A stretch of DNA of 17,005 bases. It comes from an uncultured Clostridia bacterium. GTDB lineage: Bacteria; Bacillota; Clostridia; Christensenellales; UBA1242. Location of the stretch: NCBI GenBank assembly GCA_944349915.1, contig CALVNU010000009.1:1-17005 (forward strand), read 5' to 3'. The translations under genes and the position numbers were made by a program. Positions 7,801 to 15,282 of the stretch are shown here, in pieces. Within the stretch, counting starts at the first letter, position 1; each line of letters opens with the position of its first letter. The notes beneath the pieces were generated by a model. It searched no databases, had not been told where the DNA came from, and saw only the letters and a program-made list of their open reading frames with translations.

Positions 7801-8847
7801 GTTGACGACCCATATCTTATACAATCCGAAACCGACCTGGCGTTCTTGTCCTGGACGATATATAACAATAAGGCTTACAACGGAAATGTTACAAGTGGCA
7901 ACTATTTCTATTCAGGCAAATATTTCAAACAGACCAAGAATTTAGATATGTCTGCATATTATTGGCAACCGATTGGAATTCTTTATCTTCGTGATGGAAC
8001 AAGCACATCTAGATATTTTTCTGGCAATTATGATGGTTGCGGTTTTGTAGTTTCTGGGCTTTACACTCCTGCAGTGCCAGAAGGCATAACAACTCAACAG
8101 CAAGAGGTCTATTCATACCAAGGTCTGTTTGGATATGTTTATGGTTATAGTAGTTCAAAAACCGCTAATATTTCAAATATTGGAGTTGCCAAATCCGTTA
8201 TTCGTGGATATACATATTTAGGTGCTTTGGTTGGTTGGGTTGATTATAATGTAACAATCACAAATTGTTATAACACCGGTTCTGTTATAGGAAATAATTA
8301 TGTAGGCGGTATTGTAGGATTATCTAATGCTTCCGATATCCGCAATTGTCATAATGCTGGCGTTGTTACAGGAAGTGATTATGTAGGCGGTATTATTGGA
8401 TATATTTATAATCCTTCTCTTTTAGAAAACTGTTACAATACTGGTTCTGTTATAGGAAGTAATGATGTAGGCGGTATTGTTGGCTATGCTGGCTCTAATA
8501 CAGCCATTACTGCTTGCGGTGTTGAAACAGAGCAGATTTTCGGAAACAATAATGTCGGCATTATTACAGGATTCTATTCAAGCAGTTATTTTGTCACAAA
8601 CTGCTATGGTATTGTTGGGGTCGATATAGGATTTGTTGGCTCGGGAGATTATGACAACTGCGTTTGGATTACAAATGTCGATGGCAATCAAAATAAGTTT
8701 TATAAAGGTTCAGACTTCTCCGCTTTTGCTTGGTTCAATCAAAACAGTTGCCCAATTCCAAAAAGTTTATCAATTCTGGGAGAACTCTTCACAAGCGATA
8801 TCACTCCAACTTTGATAAGTTCGGCAGAATGGCAGGCTGTTGCCTAA
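4873..8847 (+). CDS. Large secreted GLUG-repeat surface/adhesin-like protein
   Basis: A 1324-residue exported protein starting at TTG. Residues 1-36 form a signal peptide (MKTLTKFK, then a long hydrophobic core ending DAA). Residues about 40-220 are an unrecognised beta-rich region. An InlB B-repeat-like unit (Listeria-Bacteroides repeat; EGYRLDGFW ... ITLYPGY) lies at about 227-275. A module beginning YWTD and containing DDPYLIQSETDLAFLSW occurs twice, at about 377-465 and 951-1040. Each copy is followed by GLUG-type repeats: VGGVVGY, a variable loop, then NCYNTGxV. The first block (about 524-840) has nine full units, the second (about 1115-1210) about three. GLUG repeats form beta-helices in bacterial surface and adhesion proteins. 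No LPxTG motif or C-terminal membrane anchor is visible, so it may be released or held non-covalently. The binding target is unknown. Confidence 0.88.
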   Translation: MKTLTKFKFIFVGLLSLMLTVLGITFIFTTDKTDAAIDWTGHSYTKFTPYATQDGVYLSPIEDHSRLAYIVVWSPYSIIGEESGEYVMTAQGATVGLEGITYEGSQHQGTNTDYFTIRYRIETFTQSDVFIRQVRISAKNASGFYTLYTGADYGINTTQTEFKYGDDVDRDDTFGTVQGSGAYDINMLYDVVLSYQYYIDGTPVRVSAGSVADELSGGLERATTVNPANYTREGYRLDGFWSGENKTGKQVLDENGYFVNDYAATPGITLYPGYSQVFYFDVNDSLDGVDNGAGEYFTFSVKVDGEVLSTNVNDFYQQVRVGSTVEIYDIKTAENYYFTYTLSNEDAEMEDSSSSNIKIQMPQEEFELKINIKFVQYWTDDSAQEELGVNFTNYTLYGTGTADDPYLIQSETDLAFLSWTIYNNKAYNGNVTSSNYFYSGKYFKQTKDLDMSAYSWQPIGSSRYFSGNYNGGGFTVSGLYTSAGSNNAYSYQGLFGRVCTYNTVAVSITNIGVIDSFIQGYDYVGGVVGYVYIDSNSNSQVTISNCYNTGTVTSTSTSSYSYVGGVVGYADSSFSSLKVTITNCYNTGAVTSTSTSSYSSVGGVVGRAYATIANCYNTGAVTGSSYVGGVVGYASGSTITNCYNTGAVEGYNLVGGVVGYITGIMSNCYNTGSVTGISSVGGVVGQGHFNPIITDCYNIGPVTATLTTEDITGTSSIVQYVGGLIGSAVGDNPSFPTIKNCYNAGSVTATLSVTSTTDIYQSVGGLIGDSTFSTVTNCYNIGSIVTKFESNSTNTNNYVGGLLGEATHAGGDVAAVIFNCYNTGSVSITSTSSVQYIGGVIGCFRFNSYASDTNKDPNNLYYGGECTLTTGIGSGEGTATKIDAPVEEWAKNIDWYSVSATNEDGSLVWDSAYPWDFDTVWEFGRPHFANFNNNYPVLQGMWSTNGTEVIYWTDTEAQTTLGVDFTNYSLSGSGNSVDDPYLIQSETDLAFLSWTIYNNKAYNGNVTSGNYFYSGKYFKQTKNLDMSAYYWQPIGILYLRDGTSTSRYFSGNYDGCGFVVSGLYTPAVPEGITTQQQEVYSYQGLFGYVYGYSSSKTANISNIGVAKSVIRGYTYLGALVGWVDYNVTITNCYNTGSVIGNNYVGGIVGLSNASDIRNCHNAGVVTGSDYVGGIIGYIYNPSLLENCYNTGSVIGSNDVGGIVGYAGSNTAITACGVETEQIFGNNNVGIITGFYSSSYFVTNCYGIVGVDIGFVGSGDYDNCVWITNVDGNQNKFYKGSDFSAFAWFNQNSCPIPKSLSILGELFTSDITPTLISSAEWQAVA
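6082..6252 (+). repeat. Internal direct repeat, copy 1
   Basis: 171 bp aligning without gaps to 7807-7977, with 12 differences by eye, most of them synonymous. It encodes the DDPYLIQSETDLAFLSW module. Recently duplicated or kept alike by gene conversion. Confidence 0.9.
6442..7398 (+). repeat. GLUG repeat block 1
   Basis: Nine VGG...NCYN units plus a tenth VGG half-unit. The DNA itself repeats: the AATTGTTATAACACCGG core recurs in the first units (starting near 6505, 6619, 6712 and 6871, with a variant at 6793), with spacing that shortens from 114 to 93, 81 and 78 bp. All these spacings are multiples of three. Later units diverge. Confidence 0.85.
7807..7977 (+). repeat. Internal direct repeat, copy 2
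   Basis: Partner of 6082-6252, offset by exactly 1725 bp. The similarity resumes after a short insertion with the TCTAGATATTTTTCTGGCAA segment near 8008. Confidence 0.9.
8215..8500 (+). repeat. GLUG repeat block 2 (short)
   Basis: About three further units (NCYNTG, NCHNAG, NCYNTG paired with VGGI(V/I)G), more diverged than block 1. The C-terminal region after them loses the pattern. Confidence 0.75.
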
Positions 8848-8870
8848 CTTTTGCTTTTAAAATCAACAAA

Positions 8871-8900
8871 AAATCAAGTCTAATCAACTTGATTTTTTTT
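8871..8900. terminator. Bidirectional terminator between repeat-protein gene and murG
   Basis: Perfect 9-bp stem AAATCAAGT (8871-8879) with ACTTGATTT (8887-8895), a 7-nt loop and a T run to 8900 on the plus strand. On the minus strand the hairpin is followed by Ts broken by a G. The murG stop codon abuts it. Confidence 0.85.
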
Positions 8901-9945
8901 ATTTTATCATTTTTTTTATTTGTTCAATAATTTTATCACAAGTGTCAAAAGGTTGACTATTTTTCATGTTTTGTTTAAAAATTTCACGGTTCTTGTATAC
9001 TTTATCAATGCTGTATAAAAATTTGGCGTTATCACAATTTTCTTCTTCAATCATCTCGCAAAAGTTTTGCTTTTTAAACAACTTTGCGTTGTCGATTTGG
9101 TCTCCGCGAGAGCATTTTTTTGACAGTGGTATCAACAGCATAGGTTTTCGGCAAGCCAAAAATTCATTGATTGCGCCAGAGCCTGCACGAGAAACAACAA
9201 TATCGGCAAAGGCAATAAAGTCTCCCATATTTTCTGCATAATCAACTTGGAGATAATTTTTTGCTTTGTGGTGATTATTTTGTGCTTGTTTGCCCGCAAT
9301 GTGCACAACATTATATTTTTTGGTCAAGTTATCAAGGTTGTTCCAGACCATGTCGTTTATAAATTTTGCACCAAGCGAACCTCCCACAATCAACAGATTT
9401 GGTTTTTGGCTGTCAAAGGTTGCCATTTTCCAAATCTTATTTTTATCTCCTGTTAGCAAATTTTTTCTTATTGGTTGACCGGTAAACAAGCATTTATCAT
9501 TGTTTTCTGCTGTCTTTGCAAAGGTTGTGCACATAAGATTGCATTTTTTTAGTATTATTTTATTTGCAAGTCCAAATGTAAGGTCGCTTTCATGGCTAAT
9601 AACTGGTATGTTCAATCTTGCTCCAGCAATGGCAACTGGCACAGCAACAAATCCGCCTTTTGATAAAATTAAAGATGGCTTTGTTTTGAGCAACATTTTT
9701 TTTGCTCTATAAATTGAATTTATAAGTTTGAAGGGGATAAGCAGATTTTTGACGGTAAATTTGCGTTCTAGTTTGACTGTTGGAATTTCATAAAAATCAA
9801 TACCGGATTTTTTTATTATCTCTTTTTCCATTCCATTTCCGCCAATAAAAATAAATTTGTAATCTTTTTTTATTCGCTCTTCTATTGCAAGCAGTGGATA
9901 AATATGCCCAGCGGTGCCACCACCAGTCAAAATTATTGTTTTCAT
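8899..9945 (-). CDS. murG: UDP-GlcNAc:undecaprenyl-PP-MurNAc-pentapeptide transferase MurG
   Basis: A 348-residue glycosyltransferase (GT28/GT-B fold) that adds GlcNAc to lipid I to make lipid II on the inner face of the membrane, the last intracellular step of peptidoglycan precursor synthesis. Visible motifs: the N-terminal glycine loop GGGTAGHIYP (8-17), SKGGFVAVP (95-103), HESDLTFGLANK (118-129; many relatives have Pro where Phe124 stands), the second glycine loop GGSLGA (188-193), and the sugar-nucleotide site SRAGSGAINEFLA (252-264) followed by DQIDNAKLF (282-290). Length is normal for the family, and no membrane segment is evident. The ribosome site before the ATG is weak (AAAGAAAT). 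Unusually, no mraY, murD, ftsW or other dcw genes lie next to it. It converges on the repeat-protein gene and diverges from the topoisomerase genes. Confidence 0.93.
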   Translation of the reverse strand: MKTIILTGGGTAGHIYPLLAIEERIKKDYKFIFIGGNGMEKEIIKKSGIDFYEIPTVKLERKFTVKNLLIPFKLINSIYRAKKMLLKTKPSLILSKGGFVAVPVAIAGARLNIPVISHESDLTFGLANKIILKKCNLMCTTFAKTAENNDKCLFTGQPIRKNLLTGDKNKIWKMATFDSQKPNLLIVGGSLGAKFINDMVWNNLDNLTKKYNVVHIAGKQAQNNHHKAKNYLQVDYAENMGDFIAFADIVVSRAGSGAINEFLACRKPMLLIPLSKKCSRGDQIDNAKLFKKQNFCEMIEEENCDNAKFLYSIDKVYKNREIFKQNMKNSQPFDTCDKIIEQIKKMIK

Positions 9946-10041
9946 TATTTCTTTTTATTGTATATATGTTTTGTTTAATATTTTTGTACTATTTAGTTTG
10001 TTTATATTTGTCAAATTTATTAATTTTTTCAAACCTAACTA

Positions 10042-10083
10042 TTAATCTTAATTTTAATTAAATAAATTTTTAATCTTAATTTT
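10042..10083. repeat. Direct repeat pair, 14 bp
   Basis: TTAATCTTAATTTT at 10042-10055 and again at 10070-10083, starts 28 bp apart. Confidence 0.6.
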
Positions 10084-10231
10084 GTTAACGCAACTTTCAA
10101 TCTTTAAGTTTATAAAACCACATTTCCCCTTTTTGCTTTTATCAAACTTGTTTTTTTGTCTAACCTTTGTCAAATGTGAGTTGCGATTTTTAAATTTATT
10201 AAACTTTAGTTTTAAATTTTTATTAATAAAT

Positions 10232-10267
10232 ATGCATAAATATGCAAAAAATTTGATGTTTATGCAT
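10232..10267. repeat. ATGCAT inverted repeat upstream of the topoisomerase promoter
   Basis: ATGCATAAA (10232-10240) and TTTATGCAT (10259-10267) form perfect 9-bp arms, and a third partial ATGCA follows the first arm. The site lies about 70 bp before the -35, where a regulator could bind. Function unknown. Confidence 0.45.
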
Positions 10268-10336
10268 TATTTATTTTTCAAATCTTCTTTTTATTAAATA
10301 CTTTATCAATTTCGGTTGAAAAATTTACAAAAAAAT

Positions 10337-10365
10337 TTGTTTAAAAATTTCGATTATGATATAAT
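10337..10365 (+). promoter_or_regulatory. Extended -10 promoter of the topoisomerase operon
   Basis: TTGTTT (10337-10342), a 17-bp spacer and TATAAT (10360-10365) with a TG one base upstream (TGATATAAT). The start of transcription would be near 10372, leaving a leader of about 24 nt that holds the strong AAGGAG site at 10385-10390. Confidence 0.8.
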
Positions 10366-10395
10366 AATCTAAAGAATATATTTGAAGGAGAGATA

Positions 10396-12369
10396 ATGGC
10401 TGGCAGTAATTATGATTCAAAAGACATTGTTGTGCTTGAGGGGCTTGACGCTGTAAGACTTCGTCCTGGTATGTATATTGGCACAACTGGCTCAAAGGGT
10501 TTTCATCATCTTTTATGGGAAATTGTTGACAATGCAATTGACGAAATTTCAAATGGCTATGGCGATACAATAAAAATTACAATAAACACAGACGGCTCTG
10601 CAACTGTTGAAGATAATGGGCGAGGCATTCCTGTTGATATGCATCCAACTCTTCACAAATCTGGCGTTGAAGTTGTATACACCACTTTGCATGCTGGTGG
10701 AAAGTTTAACAATTCAAACTACAAATTTTCTGGTGGGCTTCATGGTGTTGGTGCATCGGTTACAAATGCACTTTCTTCATGGTGTAATGTTACTGTCTAT
10801 AAGGGTGGCAAGGAGTATTTTGTTGGCTTTCATTCCTATCGTGATGAAAATGGCAAAATGCATAGTGGTATTGCCAAAGAACCTTTGAAATGTGTTGGAA
10901 AAACCGACAAGCAAGGCACAAAGGTTACATTTTTGCCCGACAAAGAAATGTTTGGCAATGTTACTTTTAATTTTGAAAATGTTTGCTCAAGAGCAAGAGA
11001 ACTTGCCTTTCTTAACAAAGGCTTGAAAATCGTGCTTGTTGACGACAGAACAGGTGAAGGGGAAATTTATCATTATGAAGGTGGAATTTCCGATTTTGCT
11101 TCTTATCTTGTTGAAGGAAAAAACAAACTCTTCTCTAAGCCGGTATATTTTCATGCAGAAGAAGAAAACTTTGACCTTGAAGTTGCTTTTATTTATACCG
11201 ATTCTTACACAGAAAACAGCTTTTCTTTTGTAAACAACATTCCAACCATTGAAGGCGGAACTCATGAAACTGGTTTTAGAAGTGCTTTTACAAAAGTTAT
11301 GAATGACTGGGCGCGCTCGAACAATTTTCTCAAAGACAAAGAACAAAATTTGCTGGGTGAAGATTTTAGGGAAGGGTTGACTGTTGTTTTGAATGTTAAA
11401 ATGAACAATGTTCAATTTGAAGGACAGACAAAAACCAAACTTGGCAATCCTGAAGCCAAAACCCTTGTTGAAAGTTTGACTATCAAAAATTTAACAGCAC
11501 TGTTTGCAGACAAGAAAAACGCAGGCACTGCAGAAATTATTGTCAACAAAGCAAAAGGTGCAGCAAAGGTTAGGGAGGCTGCGAAAAAGGCAAAAGAACT
11601 AACAAGAGCAAAAAATTCGGCCGAAAACTTTAATCTTGTTGGTAAACTGGCAGCATCAACTTCAAAAGACCGTGAAAAATCTGAACTCTTTATCGTTGAG
11701 GGTGATTCTGCAGGTGGAAGTGCAAAACAAGGCAGGGATAGACGCTTCCAAGCAATTCTTCCATTAAGAGGAAAACCGTTGAATGCAGAAAAAAAGAGAA
11801 TTGACCAAGTGCTTGCAAATGAAGAAATAAGAACAATTATTTCTGCACTTAACACAGGTATTGGTGAAGATTTTGATATTTCTGGATTGAGATACAACAA
11901 GGTTATCATCTTGTCCGATGCCGACCAAGACGGTGCACACATAAGAGCAATCTTATTGACATTCTTCTACAGATATATGAGGGAACTTATAACTGACGGA
12001 CATGTTTTTATTGGACTTCCTCCACTTTATAAAGTTTATAAAAAGGACTACACCGAATATGTCTACTCTGATGCCGAATTGCCAGATGCAATTGCAAGGG
12101 CAGGGCGAAATTATAGTTTGCAACGATATAAAGGTTTGGGAGAAATGAACCCTGAACAACTTTGGGAAACTACAATGGACCCCGAAAAACGAACAATGAT
12201 ACAAGTTAGCATTGATGATATTGCCGAAGCAGAACGATTGGTAACAACTTTGATGGGTGATGACATTGAAGCAAGAAAAAATTATATCAATGAGCATGCA
12301 AACTTTGATAAAGAAGATGAATTTTTCAAAAATTACAGCAAAGTGGGTGCAAAAAGTGCATCAAATTAA
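10396..12369 (+). CDS. gyrB/parE: Type IIA topoisomerase B subunit (GyrB/ParE family)
   Basis: A 657-residue ATPase subunit of DNA gyrase or topoisomerase IV. The GHKL ATP-binding site shows VDNAIDE (44-50), DNGRGIP (73-79) and GGLHGVGAS (113-121). The transducer domain carries the QTKTKLGN lysine loop (344-351). The TOPRIM domain has EGDSAGGSA (435-443, Glu435) and SDADQDG (507-513), the Mg-binding residues that act with the A-subunit tyrosine. The tail RYKGLGEMNPEQLWETTMDP (577-596) is typical. Length matches short Gram-positive GyrB/ParE. It is followed by the A subunit 192 bp downstream, and no terminator was seen between them. From memory, the text (LLWEIVDNAIDEISNGY) fits the second clostridial topoisomerase pair better than the gyrase beside dnaA, so gyrase versus topoisomerase IV is left open. 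Confidence 0.93.
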   Translation: MAGSNYDSKDIVVLEGLDAVRLRPGMYIGTTGSKGFHHLLWEIVDNAIDEISNGYGDTIKITINTDGSATVEDNGRGIPVDMHPTLHKSGVEVVYTTLHAGGKFNNSNYKFSGGLHGVGASVTNALSSWCNVTVYKGGKEYFVGFHSYRDENGKMHSGIAKEPLKCVGKTDKQGTKVTFLPDKEMFGNVTFNFENVCSRARELAFLNKGLKIVLVDDRTGEGEIYHYEGGISDFASYLVEGKNKLFSKPVYFHAEEENFDLEVAFIYTDSYTENSFSFVNNIPTIEGGTHETGFRSAFTKVMNDWARSNNFLKDKEQNLLGEDFREGLTVVLNVKMNNVQFEGQTKTKLGNPEAKTLVESLTIKNLTALFADKKNAGTAEIIVNKAKGAAKVREAAKKAKELTRAKNSAENFNLVGKLAASTSKDREKSELFIVEGDSAGGSAKQGRDRRFQAILPLRGKPLNAEKKRIDQVLANEEIRTIISALNTGIGEDFDISGLRYNKVIILSDADQDGAHIRAILLTFFYRYMRELITDGHVFIGLPPLYKVYKKDYTEYVYSDAELPDAIARAGRNYSLQRYKGLGEMNPEQLWETTMDPEKRTMIQVSIDDIAEAERLVTTLMGDDIEARKNYINEHANFDKEDEFFKNYSKVGAKSASN

Positions 12370-12375
12370 AGGGAA

Positions 12376-12403
12376 TTGTTTATCGTTGCTTTGACTGTAT
12401 AAA
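12376..12403 (+). promoter_or_regulatory. Possible internal promoter before the A-subunit gene
   Basis: TTGTTT (12376-12381), a 16-bp spacer and TATAAA (12398-12403) in the 192-bp gap. The rest of the gap is AT-rich with no clear terminator, so read-through from the B gene is also expected. Confidence 0.3.
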
Positions 12404-12561
12404 TGATAAGTAAAAAATTTATAATTTACTATAAAGGTAAAAAAATCAAAATTGAAAATTTAAAAATAAATTGAAAACAATAATTAAAAATAAAGCAAAA
12501 AAGTTAAAATTAAAACTAGTTAAGAAAAAAGATACAAAAATTTTAAAACAAAGAGGGCGAA

Positions 12562-15045
12562 ATGCAAGATAATTTTGAGCAGGAAAAAATGAATATTGAT
12601 GGACAAGTTGACCACTGGGAAATGGACGAAAACTCGTCTGATGGCTCTGGTGGAGAGGGGGAAAAAGGAATAATCTATAAAAGCATTGATGAGGTGCTTC
12701 ATGATTCTATGATTCCTTACACAGAAACCGTTGTTATGGATAGAGCACTTCCGCGTGTTGAAGATGGCTTGAAGCCTGTGCAACGCAGAATTCTTTATTC
12801 TATGTTGGAACTTGGAATAACTCCAGACAAGCCGTACAGAAAAAGTGCCAGAATTGTTGGTGATTGTCTTGGTAAATATCATCCACATGGCGATAGTTCT
12901 GTTTATGATGCAATGACTCGTATGGCACAAGACTATATTTTGCGTGCTCCGCTTGTTGATGGGCATGGAAACTTTGGTTCTATTGACGGTGACAGCCCTG
13001 CGGCTATGCGTTATACAGAGGCAAGGCTAACTCCGCTTGCCATGGAACTTATGAAAGACCTTGAAAAAGACACTGTTCGTTGGAGTTTAAACTTTGACGA
13101 CACTTTAAAAGAACCTGACATGATGCCAGGGCGTTTTCCCAACCTTTTGGTTAACGGCGCCTCTGGTATTGCGGTTGGGGTTGCAACAAACATTCCTCCA
13201 CACAACCTAGCAGAAGTTATTGATGGAGTTGTTGCCTACATTGATTCTCCGTCAATAAAACTAGAGCAGATGATGAAGATTATCAAAGCGCCTGACTTTC
13301 CAACTGGCGGACAAATCATTGATGATGGCGGACTAGAACAAGCCTACCGCACAGGTAAGGGGAAAATTCTTATTCGTTCAAAGGTTGAAGTCGAAAAACA
13401 GGGGGATAAAATTACACTTGTTATAAGCGAACTTCCTTATCAAGTCAATAAAGCGCTTCTGCTTCAAAAAATCGCAGAACTTAAAGAACAGCACAAAGAC
13501 AAACTGGCTTCTATTAGTGAAATAAGAGATGAATCCGACAGAACAGGTATGCGTGCAGTTATAAAACTTAAAAAAGATGCAGATGTTAAGAAGATTTTGG
13601 AATATCTTTACAAATCTACAAATCTTCAAGTTTCATATGCCATAAACATGGTTGCTATTGCTGGTGGAAAGCCAAAACTTATGGGCTTGCTTGAAATTAT
13701 TTCATATTATGCAAACTATCAGCGAGAGGTTATTGTTCGCAGAACAAAATATGACCTTAACATGGCAAAAGAACGCGCGCATATTGTGGAAGGCCTCTTG
13801 ATTGCTATAAAAAATATTGATGAAGTGATAAAAATTATTAAAAAGTCGGCCACAACAAGTGAGGCAAAACAAAAATTGCGTGAAAGATTCAATTTGTCAG
13901 ACAAACAGGCGCAAGCAATTTTGGATATGCGACTTGCAAGGCTTGTTAACCTGGAAGTTACAAAACTAGAACAAGAACTTAAAGAACTTAAGGCAAAAAT
14001 TGCCGAGTATGAGCGTATTTTGTCTTCAAAGAAAGCACAATTTGATGTTGTTAAGAGCGAAATTTTAGAGATAAAACGCGCGTATGCCAACAAGCGTCGC
14101 TCAAAAATATTGAAAGATGGTCAAATTGTTATTGAAGAAGCAAAAGACCCAAATGAAATTGAAGGCGGAGATGTTATTCTTGCTCTTTCTGCCGGCAACA
14201 CAATCAAACGAATTGCACCAAAAAATTATTCTATGAGCCAAAAGGGAATAACAGAAAACTCTACAATCACCGATATTCACAGTCAAGTGATAAAGGTAGA
14301 CGCAAAAGAGTTTGTGTTTATCATCACAGATAAAGGCTCTTGCATCAAGGTCCGCGCAGGCGAAATTAAGGAATGCAAGTGGAAAGACAAAGGAATTGCT
14401 TTAAATCAAATTGATAAAACAATTTCTCCAACCGAAGTTCCTGTCAAGATTTTGACCGCAAAAAAAGATGGACAAATCTTGTTTATGACTGCGCAGGGAA
14501 TGGTTAAAAAATCAAGCGTAAATGACCTTGTGGTTTCAAAACAACTCTATCAAGTTGTTAAGGTTAATGACGGCGACAGACTTATCAATGTGGAATATGT
14601 TGTGGATAAACCAATTTTGATGCTTTCAAAACAGGGTATGAGCCTTGCCTTTTCAAGTGAAGAAGTTCCATTGCAAGGCAGAATTTCTGCTGGTGTAAAA
14701 GGCATCAACCTTGAAGATGGCGACAGCAATATCTTTGCTGGTCAAATGACTTTTGACGGAGTGATTGCTGTTTCCGATAAGGGTTATATCAAGAAGATAA
14801 AATCTTCACTTTTCCAAATTGGTTCAAGATACAGAAAAGGACTTAAATATTTTGCCTTGACTGGCGGAGCAAAAGAAGTTTGCTTTGCTTGTGGAGAAAA
14901 TGGGGGAGACACGATTTCTGTTGATTTTGGTTTAAAAATTCTTGCGCTTGAAGGCAAAAAGATTCCATATTCGGACAGGTTAAGCGCTGGCAATCAAATC
15001 ATCAAAAAGCAATTTTTCTCTATAAACAAATATAATTTGTTGTAA
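12562..15045 (+). CDS. gyrA/parC: Type IIA topoisomerase A subunit (GyrA/ParC family) without a clear GyrA box
   Basis: An 827-residue DNA breakage-reunion subunit. The winged-helix region has KYHPHGDSSVYDAM (105-118); the Ser and Asp equivalent to E. coli GyrA 83 and 87 are both present, the quinolone-sensitive state. The catalytic tyrosine is Tyr151 in AAMRYTE. A tower and coiled-coil region follows to about 500, then a beta-pinwheel C-terminal domain from about 530. The GyrA box (QRRGGKG in gyrases) would fall near residues 558-565, but the sequence reads MSQKGITE, so the motif needed to wrap DNA for negative supercoiling is not recognisable. The N-terminus carries about 35 extra acidic, Gly/Ser-rich residues before the core. 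Together these favour a topoisomerase IV-like decatenase of the clostridial type. The start is supported by AAGAGGG at 12551-12557. Confidence 0.92.
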   Translation: MQDNFEQEKMNIDGQVDHWEMDENSSDGSGGEGEKGIIYKSIDEVLHDSMIPYTETVVMDRALPRVEDGLKPVQRRILYSMLELGITPDKPYRKSARIVGDCLGKYHPHGDSSVYDAMTRMAQDYILRAPLVDGHGNFGSIDGDSPAAMRYTEARLTPLAMELMKDLEKDTVRWSLNFDDTLKEPDMMPGRFPNLLVNGASGIAVGVATNIPPHNLAEVIDGVVAYIDSPSIKLEQMMKIIKAPDFPTGGQIIDDGGLEQAYRTGKGKILIRSKVEVEKQGDKITLVISELPYQVNKALLLQKIAELKEQHKDKLASISEIRDESDRTGMRAVIKLKKDADVKKILEYLYKSTNLQVSYAINMVAIAGGKPKLMGLLEIISYYANYQREVIVRRTKYDLNMAKERAHIVEGLLIAIKNIDEVIKIIKKSATTSEAKQKLRERFNLSDKQAQAILDMRLARLVNLEVTKLEQELKELKAKIAEYERILSSKKAQFDVVKSEILEIKRAYANKRRSKILKDGQIVIEEAKDPNEIEGGDVILALSAGNTIKRIAPKNYSMSQKGITENSTITDIHSQVIKVDAKEFVFIITDKGSCIKVRAGEIKECKWKDKGIALNQIDKTISPTEVPVKILTAKKDGQILFMTAQGMVKKSSVNDLVVSKQLYQVVKVNDGDRLINVEYVVDKPILMLSKQGMSLAFSSEEVPLQGRISAGVKGINLEDGDSNIFAGQMTFDGVIAVSDKGYIKKIKSSLFQIGSRYRKGLKYFALTGGAKEVCFACGENGGDTISVDFGLKILALEGKKIPYSDRLSAGNQIIKKQFFSINKYNLL

Positions 15046-15145
15046 AAAATAACTATAAAATTTTCAAAAAATATTATAAAATTATAAAAAGCTAATTAAC
15101 AAAAAATTAATTAAAAAAAATGTCAAAAAAAACAATATAATTGCT

Positions 15146-15161
15146 TCAGACTGTAGACAAA
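15146..15161 (+). repeat. Left terminal inverted repeat of the IS
   Basis: TCAGACTGTAGACAAA. It matches the reverse complement of the right end except at one base (T versus A at position 9). Confidence 0.85.
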
Positions 15162-15183
15162 TAAAAAAGTCTACAGTTTTTTT
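15150..15183 (+). terminator. Terminator hairpin built into the IS left end
   Basis: ACTGTAGAC (15150-15158) pairs with GTCTACAGT (15169-15177), with a 10-nt A-rich loop and seven Ts after CAG. It overlaps the terminal repeat. It would stop transcripts entering the IS from outside, and now probably ends the topoisomerase operon. Confidence 0.8.
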
Positions 15184-15210
15184 GTTTTTTCTATCAATAT
15201 ATGATATAAT
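15182..15210 (+). promoter_or_regulatory. Extended -10 promoter of the transposase gene
   Basis: TTGTTT (15182-15187), a 17-bp spacer and TATAAT (15205-15210) with TGA just before it, the same layout as the topoisomerase promoter. Transcription would start near 15217, at the ATG 15216, so that ATG could be used only as a leaderless start. Confidence 0.7.
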
Positions 15211-15282
15211 TAGTTATGTTAAAAAGTTAGAAAAACTGAAAGCGCTATTGACTTTAATTTCATCTATGATAAAGTTAAAGAT

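Larger units (their letters stand above)
9946..10336. other. AT-rich noncoding region between divergent murG and topoisomerase genes
   Basis: No gene was found here. It must hold the murG promoter on the minus strand, but I could not pick one with confidence. It contains a 14-bp direct repeat and an ATGCAT inverted repeat, listed separately. No DnaA-box cluster was seen, so I do not call an origin. Confidence 0.6.

Noticed and set aside
10082..10297. 71-codon reading frame in the gap before the topoisomerase genes
   Set aside because: Its composition is just AT-rich Phe/Leu/Lys, it has no ribosome site, and it lies across the inverted repeat.
9946..10395. Replication origin next to the topoisomerase genes
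   Set aside because: No DnaA-box cluster and no dnaA, dnaN or recF nearby.
15117..15125. AAAATGTCA on both sides of the IS (also 16610-16618) as a target duplication
   Set aside because: The copies are not adjacent to the IS ends (about 20 and 10 bp away); likely chance in AT-rich DNA.
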